Shown piece after piece: positions 25,194-34,087 of a stretch of DNA of 64,000 nucleotides; position 1 is the first letter of the stretch; the number at the start of each line of letters is the position of its first letter. The DNA comes from Candidatus Amarolinea dominans (GTDB taxonomy: Bacteria; Chloroflexota; Anaerolineae; SSC4; Amarolineaceae): NCBI GenBank assembly GCA_016719785.1, contig JADJYJ010000003.1:674352-738351 (forward strand), in the 5' to 3' direction. The translations under genes were made by a program, and so were the position numbers. Under the pieces are notes generated by a model that did not search any database, was not told the origin of the DNA, and was given only the letters and a program-made list of their open reading frames with translations.

Positions 25194-28100
25194 ATGAGGC
25201 CAGGTGAAGATAACCCGAATTGGGGGCAGTCGTCCCGCTCACTGTTAGCGAATCCGAACCAGGGGCTGCCTGATTGGATGCGTTCGCCTGTGATTCCGCC
25301 GGAGCCGCCGCCCGTGCTGACACGACCGGCCGGGCACGGGAATCCACCGCCACGCCTGCCAGGCGCTGAGCCGCCGCGGCCAAGCAGCAGCCGCGCCGGC
25401 CGCGGGCGGTTCGCCGACGGATTCCTGATCGCACTCATCATCAGCACCATCCTGGGCCTGCTCTTCACGGCCGGCGGCGCCATCGGCTATGTCTTGCTGG
25501 CGTCCGAGCTGCCGGCGCCCGATGAGCTGCAGGATCGCGCGGCGCTCTTCGTCAGCACGCGTATCTATGACCGTAACGGCAAGCCGCTGAACGAGGTGTT
25601 CGATTCGGGCGCCGGGCGCCGCTCCCTCGTCAAGCTTGACCAGATGGCGCCCAGCCTGATCCAGGGCACCATTGCCACCGAAGATGCCAATTTCTACCAG
25701 CATCTCGGCGTTGACCCGATCAGCCTGGCGCGTGTCGTCTGGCGGGCCATCCGCGCACGCGAGGCGGTCATCGGCGGCTCCACGATTGCCCAGCAGTTGG
25801 TCAAGCTGGTCTTCCTGTCCCCGGAGCGCACGATCAGCCGCAAGGTCAAAGAAGCGATCCTGGCGGCCGAAATCACGCGCACCTACCCGCGCGACCGCAT
25901 CCTGGAAATTTACCTGAACGAGATCTACTACGGCAGCGCTGCGTATGGCATCGAGACGGCCAGCCAGACCTATTTTGGCAAGGCGGCCCTTGACCTGACC
26001 CTGGCCGAAGCCTCCTTGTTGGCCGGTCTGCCGCAAGCGCCCTCCTACTATGACCCGTACACCAACCCGACCGGGGCCAAGGCGCGCCAGGCCGTGGTGC
26101 TGCGCCTGATGGTCAAGGAGGGCTACATCACGCCGCAGGAGGCGGACGCAGCCTGGCTGGCCTGGGATGCGCAGTCCATTCCGCTGGTGCCGCTGCACTA
26201 CACCTTCGAGGCGCCGCACTTTGTGGTCTACGTGCGCGAGCAACTGGAGCGTGCCTACGGCCCGGAAATTCTGTACAAGGGCGGCCTGCAGGTCTACACC
26301 ACGCTTGACAACGATCTGCAGAAGCTGGCCGAAGAGACTGCGCGCACGCGCATTGCCCGCTTCACGCCGCAGCAGCACGTGACCAACGCGGCGCTGGTGG
26401 CCCTGCGACCGCAGACGGGCGAAATTCTGGCGATGCTCGGCAGCGTAGATTTCAACGCGGCCGAGATCTCCGGCCAGGTCAACGTGACGATCAGCCCGCG
26501 CCAGCCCGGCTCGGCCATCAAGCCGTTGACCTACCTGACCGTCCTGCAACTGGATCAGGATTGGTGGACGCCCGCCACCACGCTGATGGACATCAGCACC
26601 GAGTTTCCCGATGGCGCCGGCCGCCCGCCTTACGTCCCCAAGAACTACGATGACAAGGAGCACGGCCTGGTGACGGTGCGCAGCGCGCTGGCGAATTCCT
26701 ACAACATCCCGGCGGTCAAGGCCCTGCAGCACGTCACCATTCCGCGGCTGATCGAGACGGCCGGCCGCCTGGGGGTCAAGAGCCTGACGACCGGCGATTA
26801 TGGCCTGTCGCTGACCCTGGGCGGCGGTGAGGTGACGCTGCTGGAACTGACCGGCGCCTATGCCGTGCTGGCCAATCAAGGGGTGCGCGTGCCGCCCGTG
26901 GCGATCCAATGCGTGATTGCTGCGAACGGACAACTGCTCGGCCAGGGAGTGGAGGAGGTCAGCGCGGCGCCCTGCCGTGAGGCCGCCAATCAGCCGCACG
27001 GCGCGCTGCTCATCGAACCGGTTTCCGGGCAACGGGCCGCGCCGGCCAACTACGCCTATCAGATTACTTCGATCCTGGCGGACAACGAGGCTCGCACGCC
27101 GGCCTTTGGCCCCAACAGCAGCCTGCGCCTGCCCGGCGACCGTCCGGCCGCGGTCAAGACCGGCACCACTAACGCTTATCGCGACAACTGGACTGGGGGT
27201 TACACGCCTGACCTGGCCGTGGGCGTTTGGGTGGGCAACAGCGACGGCACGCCGATGCAGGGGGTCAGCGGCGTGGCCGGCGCGGGGCCGATCTGGAACG
27301 GCTTCCTGGCGACGGCCCTCAAGGACGAGCCGCAACTGCCCTTCCCTGTGCCGGCCGACATCGAGTTGATCGAGGTGTGCGCCGATTCAGGCACGGTGCC
27401 CAGCGCAACCTGCCCTGTGCGCCGCGCCGAGGTGTTCGTCAAGGGCCGCGGGCCGTTGAGCGCCGAGTTCGACATCCACCGCAAGGTGCGCATCTTCAAG
27501 GCGGGTGAGCAGGAGTTCCTGGCGCCGCCCGAATGCCCCGAGCAACTGGTGGAACTACGCGACTATGTCGTCTATCCGCCGGAGGGGCGCCAGTGGGCGA
27601 TTGACCACGGCATCCCGCAGCCGCCCACGGAGGTGGCCACCAACTGCCAGGCGCCTGACATCTTCATTCAGCAGCCGGCAGAGGGTCAAACAGTGACCGG
27701 GTCGGTCATGTTGATCGGCAAGACATCCCTGCCCGATTTCGATCGCTATGATGTGGAGTACGGCGAAGGCCACGATCCGCTCGGTTGGGGACATGTGGAA
27801 GGGCCGTTCTTCACAGCGGTGGATGGCGGCCCGCTGGCAAGCTGGGACACCACCCGCCTGGCGCCTGGCCCCTTCACCCTGCGCGTGCGCGTGTGGGATC
27901 GCAGCGGCCGCGAGTTCGAAGCCCGCGTGCGCCTGTTTGTCGGCGCAACCGCGCTAACAGACACGCCTACGCCGGAAATCCTGCCGACGTTTACGCCCAC
28001 GCCGGAGATTCTGCCCACGTTCACGCCCACGCCAGAGTTCCTGCCCACATTTACCCCGACCCCCGACTTCCTGGCGACGCCAACGCCTACCGCAGAAGCG

Positions 28101-28457
28101 ACGGTCACGCCCACGCCGGGGGTCACCGCCACGCCGCCGCCGGGCGATGCCCTGGTGCTGCGCCTGGATCAACCGCTGGACGGTGACACGGTCGCGGGTG
28201 TGGTGGACATCAGCGGCGCGGCGTATGGTGCGGCTCTCGCCAGTTACCGCGTCGAGTTGGGGCAGGCGCCCGATCCCGATGTGTGGCTGCCGCTGACCGT
28301 GGAGATCACCACACCCGTGGAGCCGGCCGGCATCCTGGCAGCATGGAACAGCACCACCGTGGCCGACGCGACCTACATCTTGCGCGTGGTTGCCACACGC
28401 CTGGATGGCAGCCAGGTGGAGGTGCGCGTGACAGTCAACGTACAAAACGCTTCCTGA
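25194..28457 (+). CDS. Class A penicillin-binding protein (glycosyltransferase-transpeptidase)
   Basis: 1087 residues. A Pro-rich cytoplasmic tail precedes one membrane helix (about 75-100). The GT51 domain carries Glu163 in TEDANFYQHLG and the GGSTIAQQLVK motif. The transpeptidase domain has SAIK (Ser440, Lys443), SYN and KTGT (Lys655). The end holds two Ig-like domains separated by a TPTPEILPTF-type repeat (about 920-980). It polymerises and cross-links peptidoglycan outside the membrane. The C-terminal Ig domains and Thr/Pro stalk are extensions beyond the standard PBP1A/1C length. Ribosome site aaggag precedes the ATG. Confidence 0.94.
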   Translation: MRPGEDNPNWGQSSRSLLANPNQGLPDWMRSPVIPPEPPPVLTRPAGHGNPPPRLPGAEPPRPSSSRAGRGRFADGFLIALIISTILGLLFTAGGAIGYVLLASELPAPDELQDRAALFVSTRIYDRNGKPLNEVFDSGAGRRSLVKLDQMAPSLIQGTIATEDANFYQHLGVDPISLARVVWRAIRAREAVIGGSTIAQQLVKLVFLSPERTISRKVKEAILAAEITRTYPRDRILEIYLNEIYYGSAAYGIETASQTYFGKAALDLTLAEASLLAGLPQAPSYYDPYTNPTGAKARQAVVLRLMVKEGYITPQEADAAWLAWDAQSIPLVPLHYTFEAPHFVVYVREQLERAYGPEILYKGGLQVYTTLDNDLQKLAEETARTRIARFTPQQHVTNAALVALRPQTGEILAMLGSVDFNAAEISGQVNVTISPRQPGSAIKPLTYLTVLQLDQDWWTPATTLMDISTEFPDGAGRPPYVPKNYDDKEHGLVTVRSALANSYNIPAVKALQHVTIPRLIETAGRLGVKSLTTGDYGLSLTLGGGEVTLLELTGAYAVLANQGVRVPPVAIQCVIAANGQLLGQGVEEVSAAPCREAANQPHGALLIEPVSGQRAAPANYAYQITSILADNEARTPAFGPNSSLRLPGDRPAAVKTGTTNAYRDNWTGGYTPDLAVGVWVGNSDGTPMQGVSGVAGAGPIWNGFLATALKDEPQLPFPVPADIELIEVCADSGTVPSATCPVRRAEVFVKGRGPLSAEFDIHRKVRIFKAGEQEFLAPPECPEQLVELRDYVVYPPEGRQWAIDHGIPQPPTEVATNCQAPDIFIQQPAEGQTVTGSVMLIGKTSLPDFDRYDVEYGEGHDPLGWGHVEGPFFTAVDGGPLASWDTTRLAPGPFTLRVRVWDRSGREFEARVRLFVGATALTDTPTPEILPTFTPTPEILPTFTPTPEFLPTFTPTPDFLATPTPTAEATVTPTPGVTATPPPGDALVLRLDQPLDGDTVAGVVDISGAAYGAALASYRVELGQAPDPDVWLPLTVEITTPVEPAGILAAWNSTTVADATYILRVVATRLDGSQVEVRVTVNVQNAS

Positions 28458-28504
28458 GCAGATAAACTCGCTCGCGAAACTGAGATACATTCCCTTGTGA
28501 AGGA

Positions 28505-28533
28505 TTGTGTCAGGACAACGCATGTGGTAAAAT
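28505..28533 (+). promoter_or_regulatory. Candidate promoter of the Rpn-type gene
   Basis: TTGTGT (28505-28510), a 17-bp spacer and TAAAAT (28528-28533). It puts the transcript start near 28540 and so favours the ATG at 28553 over any start upstream. Confidence 0.5.
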
Positions 28534-28552
28534 CACCCACGGGAGCCTGAGA

Positions 28553-29602
28553 ATGCGCAAACGACTGACCGATTACGACAATCCGTGGAAAGAGGCCCTT
28601 GAGCGCTACTTTCCAGAATTCATGGCGCTCTTCTTCCCGAAGGCGTATGCCGACATTGACTGGGGACACAAGCACGAGTTCCTGGACAAAGAACTGCGTC
28701 AGGTAACCGGTGAGAGTGAGTTGGGACTGCGTCGGGTAGACCAGTTGGTCAGGGTCTATCGCCAGGGCGGGTCAGAAATCTGGGTGCTTGTTCATGTCGA
28801 GGTGCAGAGCCAGACTGAGTCCAGCTTCGCCGAGCGCATGTACGTGTATAATTATCGTCTGTATGACCGGTATCACCGCCAGGTCGCCAGCCTGGCAGTG
28901 TTAGCCGATGAAACGATGACCTGGCGCCCGACTGAGTTCAGTTACAACCTGTGGGACTGCGAGATTGGCATCAGGTTTCCCGTGGTCAAGCTGCTCGATT
29001 ACCGGGCACGATGGGACGAGTTGGAAGCCAGCAGCAACCCCTTTGCCGTAATCGTCATGGCCCACCTCAAGTCATTGGAGACCCGGCACGCTGACGACGA
29101 ACGGTTGGCCGCCAAAATTTGGCTGATGCGGCGTTTGTACCGGCGCGGTTACCAGCAACAAGATATTGTCAACCTGTTTCGCTTCATTGATTGGATCATG
29201 CAGCTTCCAGAAGGGCTTGATCAGATTTTCTGGCAAGAAGTACAGGAGATTGAGGAGGCAGAGCATATGCCATACATCACAAGCGTCGAACGAATTGGAA
29301 TGCAGAGGGGCATCGAGCAGGGCATCCAGCAGGGCATCCAGCAAGGGATGGAGCAGGGGATGGAGCAGGGTTCTCGCGTCGAACTCCTGGCAGCGATTGA
29401 GTTGGGGCTTGAATTGCGGTTCGGCACCAGCAGCTTGACGTTGCTGCCAGAGGTGCGCAGGGTTCAGGATGTCGAACTATTGCGCACTCTGCGCACCGCA
29501 CTGCGCACTGTGCCCACGCTGGACGCATGGCGCCAGCTACTCCTCGTCATGGTGCAGCAAGATTCCGCTCACACATCCAGAACTCCCGCGCACGCCCATT
29601 GA
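28553..29602 (+). CDS. Rpn/YhgA-type PD-(D/E)XK nuclease, transposase-like family
   Basis: About 349 residues. The N-terminal half (KEALERYFPEFMALFFPKAYADIDW, then VDQLVRVYRQGGSEIWVLVHVEVQSQ) matches the Rpn/YhgA nuclease fold: the Asp in RRVDQLV and the Glu-x-Gln of HVEVQ occupy the PD-(D/E)XK positions. Such proteins are widespread, multi-copy and linked to RecA-independent DNA exchange. Near the C-terminus are in-frame 12-bp repeats encoding GIQQGIQQGMEQGMEQG (29313-29370), a hallmark of this family and a likely site of length variation. The ATG at 28553 is preceded by ggga. Confidence 0.8.
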   Translation: MRKRLTDYDNPWKEALERYFPEFMALFFPKAYADIDWGHKHEFLDKELRQVTGESELGLRRVDQLVRVYRQGGSEIWVLVHVEVQSQTESSFAERMYVYNYRLYDRYHRQVASLAVLADETMTWRPTEFSYNLWDCEIGIRFPVVKLLDYRARWDELEASSNPFAVIVMAHLKSLETRHADDERLAAKIWLMRRLYRRGYQQQDIVNLFRFIDWIMQLPEGLDQIFWQEVQEIEEAEHMPYITSVERIGMQRGIEQGIQQGIQQGMEQGMEQGSRVELLAAIELGLELRFGTSSLTLLPEVRRVQDVELLRTLRTALRTVPTLDAWRQLLLVMVQQDSAHTSRTPAHAH

Positions 29603-29624
29603 TTGACCTACCCGCGGAGTGAAC

Positions 29625-29653
29625 AAGCGACCGGTCTTCATGGCCGGTCGCTT
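29625..29653. terminator. Hairpin between convergent rpn-type and thrC genes
   Basis: A perfect 10-bp stem (aagcgaccgg / ccggtcgctt) with a 9-base loop, midway between the two stop codons. It has no clear T tract, so it may act as a weak bidirectional terminator or only protect 3' ends. Confidence 0.5.
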
Positions 29654-29683
29654 GATATCGCCTTGCTCACGCGGTATCCCATC

Positions 29684-31006
29684 TCACCCAATGCGCCGGG
29701 CAATCACCTCTTTGACCACCCTGGCGTCTGGCGGCAGGTAGACGGGCGGGTTGGCGGCCACTGCTTCGACTTCGGGCAGGGTGTCCTCGTGATAGCCCAT
29801 CTTGAACTGCGTGAACTTCAGGCCATGCGCCGTGGAGATGACGACGACCCGTTCGTGAGATTGAATGACCCCGCGTGCCACCAGCTTGAAGAGTGCAGCC
29901 AGCGCCACGCCGGTATGGGGACAGGTGTACATACCGGTGCGGTCGGCGCGGGCGGCCGCGTCGGCCAGCTCATGTTCTGTGGCCTGCTCCACCACGCCCT
30001 CGAACGCCTGCAGCGTCCTGACCGCTTTCTCGTAGCTGACGGGGTTGCCGATCTGGATGGCCGAGGCCAGGGTCTGCTGCGCCTGCATGACGACCTTTTC
30101 CTGAAAACCGGTCTGCGCGCTGCGATAGAGCGGGTTGGCCCTGGCCGCCTGCGCCGCCACCAGCCGCGGCAGCCGGTTGATCAGCCCCAGCTCTTTCATC
30201 ATCAGCAGGCCTTTGCCCAGCGCACTGATGTTGCCCAGGTTGCCCACCGGCATGATGATCCAGTCTGGCACGGCCCAGTCGAACTGCTGCACGATTTCGA
30301 TACCCACCGTCTTCTGGCCTTCGATGCGCAAGGAGTTCATGGAGTTGGCCAGGTAGATCGTGTTGTCTTGCGTGACTTCCTGCACGATTTTCATGCAGCC
30401 ATCGAAATCGGTATCGAGCGCCAGCACCAGTGCGCCATGGGCGATCGGCTGAATCAACTGCGCAGCGCTGACTTTGCCCTGCGGCAGGAAAACGATCGTT
30501 GGAATCCCGGCCGCCGCGCCATACGCAGCCAGCGCGGCTGAGGTGTCGCCGGTCGAGGCGCAGGCCACCGCGCGGATCGGCTGCCCGCGCGCGATCATCT
30601 GCTTGACCACGCTGACCAGCACCGTCATGCCCAGGTCCTTGAAGGAACCGGTGTGGCTGTTGCCGCACATCTTGACCCACAGATCAGGCAGGCCGATCTG
30701 CTTGCCCAGACGCTCGGCCCAGAAGAGGTTGGAATTGCCCTCGAACAGCGAAACGATGTTGTCGTCCGCCAGATCGGGGATCACCCACTCGCGCTTGCCC
30801 CAGACGCCCGAACCATACGGCCATTGCGTGGTGCTGGCGCGACGCTCGAAGAGTGACATCCAGCCCGCGGCGCTGCGCGCGCGCAGCGCCGCCATGTCGT
30901 GCGCGACCTCCAGCAGCCCGCCGCAGGTAGGGCAGGTGTACATGACATCGTACAGAGAATACTTGCCCGGGCAACCCCGGAAGCATTGAAACCAGGCAGC
31001 GACCAT
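29684..31006 (-). CDS. thrC: Threonine synthase
   Basis: 440 residues. Converts O-phosphohomoserine to threonine with PLP. The PLP lysine is in GSFKDLGM (about residue 123 from this start), and STGDTSAA and the PVGNLGN phosphate-binding loop are present. The N-terminus has a zinc-ribbon-like set (CFRGC, CPTCGG), as in archaeal-type threonine synthases. ATG 31006 is preferred to the TTG at 31018. It follows tdk on the minus strand with repeat copy C between, so whether it shares the tdk transcript is uncertain. Confidence 0.94.
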   Translation of the reverse strand: MVAAWFQCFRGCPGKYSLYDVMYTCPTCGGLLEVAHDMAALRARSAAGWMSLFERRASTTQWPYGSGVWGKREWVIPDLADDNIVSLFEGNSNLFWAERLGKQIGLPDLWVKMCGNSHTGSFKDLGMTVLVSVVKQMIARGQPIRAVACASTGDTSAALAAYGAAAGIPTIVFLPQGKVSAAQLIQPIAHGALVLALDTDFDGCMKIVQEVTQDNTIYLANSMNSLRIEGQKTVGIEIVQQFDWAVPDWIIMPVGNLGNISALGKGLLMMKELGLINRLPRLVAAQAARANPLYRSAQTGFQEKVVMQAQQTLASAIQIGNPVSYEKAVRTLQAFEGVVEQATEHELADAAARADRTGMYTCPHTGVALAALFKLVARGVIQSHERVVVISTAHGLKFTQFKMGYHEDTLPEVEAVAANPPVYLPPDARVVKEVIARRIG

Positions 31007-31032
31007 CGAAAATCCCAACCCTTCTGATCCAT

Positions 31033-31110
31033 GGACTTGTCAGGAAACGAATTCCCGCTCGTGCTCACGTTTTACCGGGAAAGAACGGGAACAGACTCTT
31101 CGACAAGTCC
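31033..31110. repeat. 78-bp palindromic dispersed element, copy C
   Basis: Perfect 9-bp ends ggacttgtc (31033-31041) and gacaagtcc (31102-31110), the same length as copy A and sharing its 22-base core (31070 region, ttaccgggaaagaacggga). It sits between the thrC start and the tdk stop. Confidence 0.75.
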
Positions 31111-31120
31111 TGACGACTCA

Positions 31121-31711
31121 CTAACGACCCGGTTTGCCCGGCACCTGGTGGCAGTCGCGACAGCGCGCCTCATAGACTTCATTGGCGCCGACCATGATGA
31201 CGGGGTCATCGTAGTTGGCCGGCCGGCCGTCAATCAGGCGTTGGGTGCGCGCGGCGGGTGCGCCACATTGCACGCAGATCGCGTGCAGCTTGTCCACCAT
31301 CTCGGCCTGGGCCATCAGCAGCGGAATGGGGCCGAACGGTTCACCGCGGAAGTCGAGATCAAGGCCGGCGCAGATGACCCGCAGCCCCTTGTCGGCCAGG
31401 CTGGAGGCGATGTCGGCCACGGTCCAGTCGAAGAACTGCACTTCATCAATGGCGACGACATTGGTCTCAGCCGCCAGGAAGTCCCAGATTTCGGCGGGAT
31501 CGTTGATGGTGTGTGAGTCCCACTGCAGGCCACTATGCGACGCCACGCGCGCGACCGCATAGCGGTTGTCAATCTGGGGCTTGAAAACCTGTATATTCTG
31601 CCTGGCAATCTGGGCACGGCGCACGCGGCGAATCAACTCCTCGGTTTTGCCGCTGAACATACTGCCGCAGATCAGTTCGACCCAACCCCCTTTGGGCTGC
31701 ATGAAGGGCAT
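31121..31711 (-). CDS. tdk: Thymidine kinase
   Basis: 196 residues. Phosphorylates thymidine for salvage. The P-loop is GSMFSGKTEE, the Walker B region is VVAIDEVQFF with the catalytic Glu, and the lasso segment holds a four-Cys zinc site (CVQC and CRDC). A gagagatc ribosome site directly before ATG 31711 is better placed than the in-frame start at 31759. It lies downstream of rpmE, with a terminator between. Confidence 0.94.
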   Translation of the reverse strand: MPFMQPKGGWVELICGSMFSGKTEELIRRVRRAQIARQNIQVFKPQIDNRYAVARVASHSGLQWDSHTINDPAEIWDFLAAETNVVAIDEVQFFDWTVADIASSLADKGLRVICAGLDLDFRGEPFGPIPLLMAQAEMVDKLHAICVQCGAPAARTQRLIDGRPANYDDPVIMVGANEVYEARCRDCHQVPGKPGR

Positions 31712-31814
31712 GATCTCTCTCCGTTGTCTATGCCAAATTTTCTCTGCCACAAATGACACGAACTATCACTTCGTGAAAATTCGTGGAATTCGTGGCAAAA
31801 AATTCCCGTTCTTC

Positions 31815-31867
31815 CAAAACAAAAGACGAAGGACACAGAATCGTAGGGTCCGATTCGGCCTTCGTCT
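31815..31867 (-). terminator. Rho-independent terminator of rpmE
   Basis: On the minus strand an 8-bp outer stem (gacgaagg / ccttcgtc, 31866-31825) with a paired cgaatcg / cgattc interior, followed by ttttgtttt. It lies 70 bases past the rpmE stop and upstream of tdk. Confidence 0.75.
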
Positions 31868-31937
31868 TTCGTCTCTGTCTTGGCAACCGTCGTTGGCGCC
31901 ACACGCAGTCGTTGGCGGCTGCGTGCGGGTCACGATT

Positions 31938-32231
31938 TTAGGCGTCTCCACGGCGCTTGGCGAGGCGCGTCGAATCCTGCTGTTGCTGACGCACCACGCG
32001 CTGCGCCTCCAATTGGACGGCCCTGCTCGTCTTTGTCTCCAGGCGCTTCATGAAGCGCTCGACCTGACCGCCGGTGTCAACGATGCGTTGCTCGCCGGTG
32101 AAGAAGGGATGGCAGTTCGAGCATACGTCGGTGCGAAGCATTTTGCGCGTCGACCCGGTAATCCAGGTGTTGCCGCACGCACAGGTGACCTGTGCATCAT
32201 GATAGTAGGTTGGATGAATCTTTTCACGCAT
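31938..32231 (-). CDS. rpmE: 50S ribosomal protein L31
   Basis: 97 residues; the N-terminal MREKIHPTYYHDAQVTCACG and the later CSNCHPFFTG contain the zinc Cys ligands of the C+ (type A) form of L31. The tail after about residue 70 is a charged extension beyond the usual length of about 70. It is a component of the intersubunit bridge. It is the third of three ribosomal protein genes running rplU, rpmA, rpmE. Confidence 0.95.
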   Translation of the reverse strand: MREKIHPTYYHDAQVTCACGNTWITGSTRKMLRTDVCSNCHPFFTGEQRIVDTGGQVERFMKRLETKTSRAVQLEAQRVVRQQQQDSTRLAKRRGDA

Positions 32232-32332
32232 TGGGAAACCTCTTTTCTTCCAGCCCCTGACCGGTCATGGTTCCCAACCACGACCCAAAGGCGCTGGGAA
32301 ATAGCATTACACTTGACGCTGCGTTGACCCGG

Positions 32333-32644
32333 TCAGGCGACTGGGCCAGACGGCTGGTCGGACAGACTCCGGACCGCGGCAGGCAGCGCCCGTTGTGCAT
32401 AGACACTGACCCGCTTCTGGTCTTTGGAATGCGGCTCGAACTTGACGAAGCCATCAATCAAAGCGAACAGGGTAAAGTCACGGCCAACGCCGACGTTGAT
32501 GCCTGGCCTGACCGCGGTGCCGTGCTGGCGAATGATAATCGAACCAGCGTTGATCTGCTGTCCATCGGAACGCTTCACGCCCAGGCGCTGCGCGTTGCTG
32601 TCACGACCGTTGCGGCTACTGCCACCGCCCTTTTTATGTGCCAT
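32333..32644 (-). CDS. rpmA: 50S ribosomal protein L27
   Basis: 103 residues; MAHKKGGGSSRNGRDSNAQRLGVK is the characteristic N-terminus that reaches the peptidyl transferase centre, and no Firmicutes-type leader precedes it. The last 15-20 residues exceed the normal 85. An aggaga site precedes the ATG. It lies 42 bases downstream of rplU, the usual gene pair. Confidence 0.96.
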   Translation of the reverse strand: MAHKKGGGSSRNGRDSNAQRLGVKRSDGQQINAGSIIIRQHGTAVRPGINVGVGRDFTLFALIDGFVKFEPHSKDQKRVSVYAQRALPAAVRSLSDQPSGPVA

Positions 32645-32686
32645 AGTTTCTCCTACTCGGCCCTAATTCCGACTTATCAACTCGTC

Positions 32687-32998
32687 CTAGAGTACGATTT
32701 CATCCACGCGCAATTGCGTGTACTTCTGACGATGGCCGGTCTTTTGACGGATACGCTTCTTGGGACGATACATGAAGACAATCTCCTTGCGTCCCTTCGT
32801 TTCCTGGAGCACGGTTGCCTTGACAGACGCACCCGTGACAACCGGCGTGCCTACTTTGACCTCGTCCCCATCCGCAACCAGGAGGACGCGCCCGAGTTCG
32901 ATTGTGTCGCCGGGAGCGACCGGCAACAGTTCGACCTCGATGACATCGCCCGCCTTCACTTTGTACTGCTTGCCACCCGTTTCAACGATTGCAAACAT
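32687..32998 (-). CDS. rplU: 50S ribosomal protein L21
   Basis: 103 residues, standard length. MFAIVETGGKQYKVKAGD and the KRIRQKTGHRQKYTQLRV segment are diagnostic. It begins the rplU-rpmA-rpmE group. Immediately upstream is the damaged 3' end of a GH130 gene, not the usual neighbour, which suggests that sequence was joined here by rearrangement. Confidence 0.96.
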   Translation of the reverse strand: MFAIVETGGKQYKVKAGDVIEVELLPVAPGDTIELGRVLLVADGDEVKVGTPVVTGASVKATVLQETKGRKEIVFMYRPKKRIRQKTGHRQKYTQLRVDEIVL

Positions 32999-33019
32999 CT
33001 CTTTTTGCTTCCTTCACCG

Positions 33020-33988
33020 TTACGCGCCAGGCGCAGAGGCCCAGACTTTGTACTGGCGCAACGATATGCTGGATTGCCGCTTGCGCAGCAGTTTTGCTGA
33101 ACTGATTTTTTGCCAAAAAAGGCGGCAGGCCAAGTGCCTGCCGGCTAATTGGCAAGAATAGGAAAAGACCACGTTTGGCACGTCGCCGCGCAGTTCCCAC
33201 AACTCTTCGGGCCAGAAGATCGGCGCTTGGGGCCGGCGGATCACCCGCGTCGGGTCCTCCAGGTCGAGCAGGATCACGCCGAAGCGGTAGACATGATTGG
33301 CATCGTAGCCGTGGTTGATGCACAGCCAACCGGCCGCCGTCTCGATCGGCACGCCGTTGCTGCCTATGCTCTTGGAGTCCCAGCCGCCGTCCGTGATCTC
33401 TGGCCGACTCTCAGCCGCGCGCGGGCCGTAAATCGGCGCCATGTCGGCCTCATGCCAGGTGCATAAGTCAGCGGAGGTCGCCAGCCAAACGTCTGGTCGG
33501 CGCCGGTGCAAGGCCGCGTAGCGTCCCCCAATTTTGCGCGGGAACAGGACATGATCCTTGTTGTCTTCCCCAACCACGAGCGGGCCGAGACGTTCCCAGG
33601 TAATCAGGTTTTCGCTGCGGGCGAGCATGGGCAAGATGCCGCCGCCAGCGTGGGTGGGGTTGCCCGTCCCATGGAACTCGCGACCGTAGGCGGTGTAGCA
33701 CATGATGAATGCCCCGTCCAACGCGGTCACCCGTGGGTCTTCGATCCCGCGCGAGTCAGTGCCGTCTTGCGGCGCTAACACCGGCCGGCGCAGGCGGTTC
33801 CAATGCACCCCGTCGGCGCTCACCGCGTAACCGATGCGGCTGACCCAGTCCAGCCCCTGGGCGCGATAGTGCATGTGGAACAGCCCGTTGTGGTGGATGA
33901 CCGAGGGATTGAAGACATGATAACACTCCCAGTCGGAGGCCGGGTCGGGCAGCAAGATGGGGTTGCCGGGATGTCGTTGTAACTTCAT
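33020..33988 (-). CDS. GH130 glycoside phosphorylase/hydrolase, 3' end damaged
   Basis: 322 residues, of which about the first 272 are a normal GH130 five-blade propeller (RHPGNPIL, VFNPSV, SRIGYAVSADGVHW, GIEDPRVT, GWDSKSIGSN). The family acts on beta-mannosides and related sugars, as phosphorylases or hydrolases. After DVPNVVFS the conserved final strand (normally a Gly-rich YYGGAD-type segment) is missing; the frame instead reads through a terminator into unrelated sequence. It is likely truncated or frameshifted near 33165 and may be inactive. It is the last gene of the LacI-controlled operon. Confidence 0.8.
   Translation of the reverse strand: MKLQRHPGNPILLPDPASDWECYHVFNPSVIHHNGLFHMHYRAQGLDWVSRIGYAVSADGVHWNRLRRPVLAPQDGTDSRGIEDPRVTALDGAFIMCYTAYGREFHGTGNPTHAGGGILPMLARSENLITWERLGPLVVGEDNKDHVLFPRKIGGRYAALHRRRPDVWLATSADLCTWHEADMAPIYGPRAAESRPEITDGGWDSKSIGSNGVPIETAAGWLCINHGYDANHVYRFGVILLDLEDPTRVIRRPQAPIFWPEELWELRGDVPNVVFSYSCQLAGRHLACRLFWQKISSAKLLRKRQSSISLRQYKVWASAPGA
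33115..33143 (-). terminator. Rho-independent terminator inside the 3' end of the GH130 frame
   Basis: On the minus strand ggcaggc, loop acttg, gcctgcc, then tttttt (33120-33115). It ends the sugar operon before rplU, yet lies within the open GH130 frame, which is further evidence that this frame is not the native end of that gene. Confidence 0.8.
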
Positions 33989-34087
33989 GGCTGATGGATC
34001 TCCTCGATGTCTGTGCTGAAACTCCTGCTGCGCGTCAGTTCGTGGCGAAATAACCGCCGGTCAGACAGGGCATTTGCACCACGGCCA

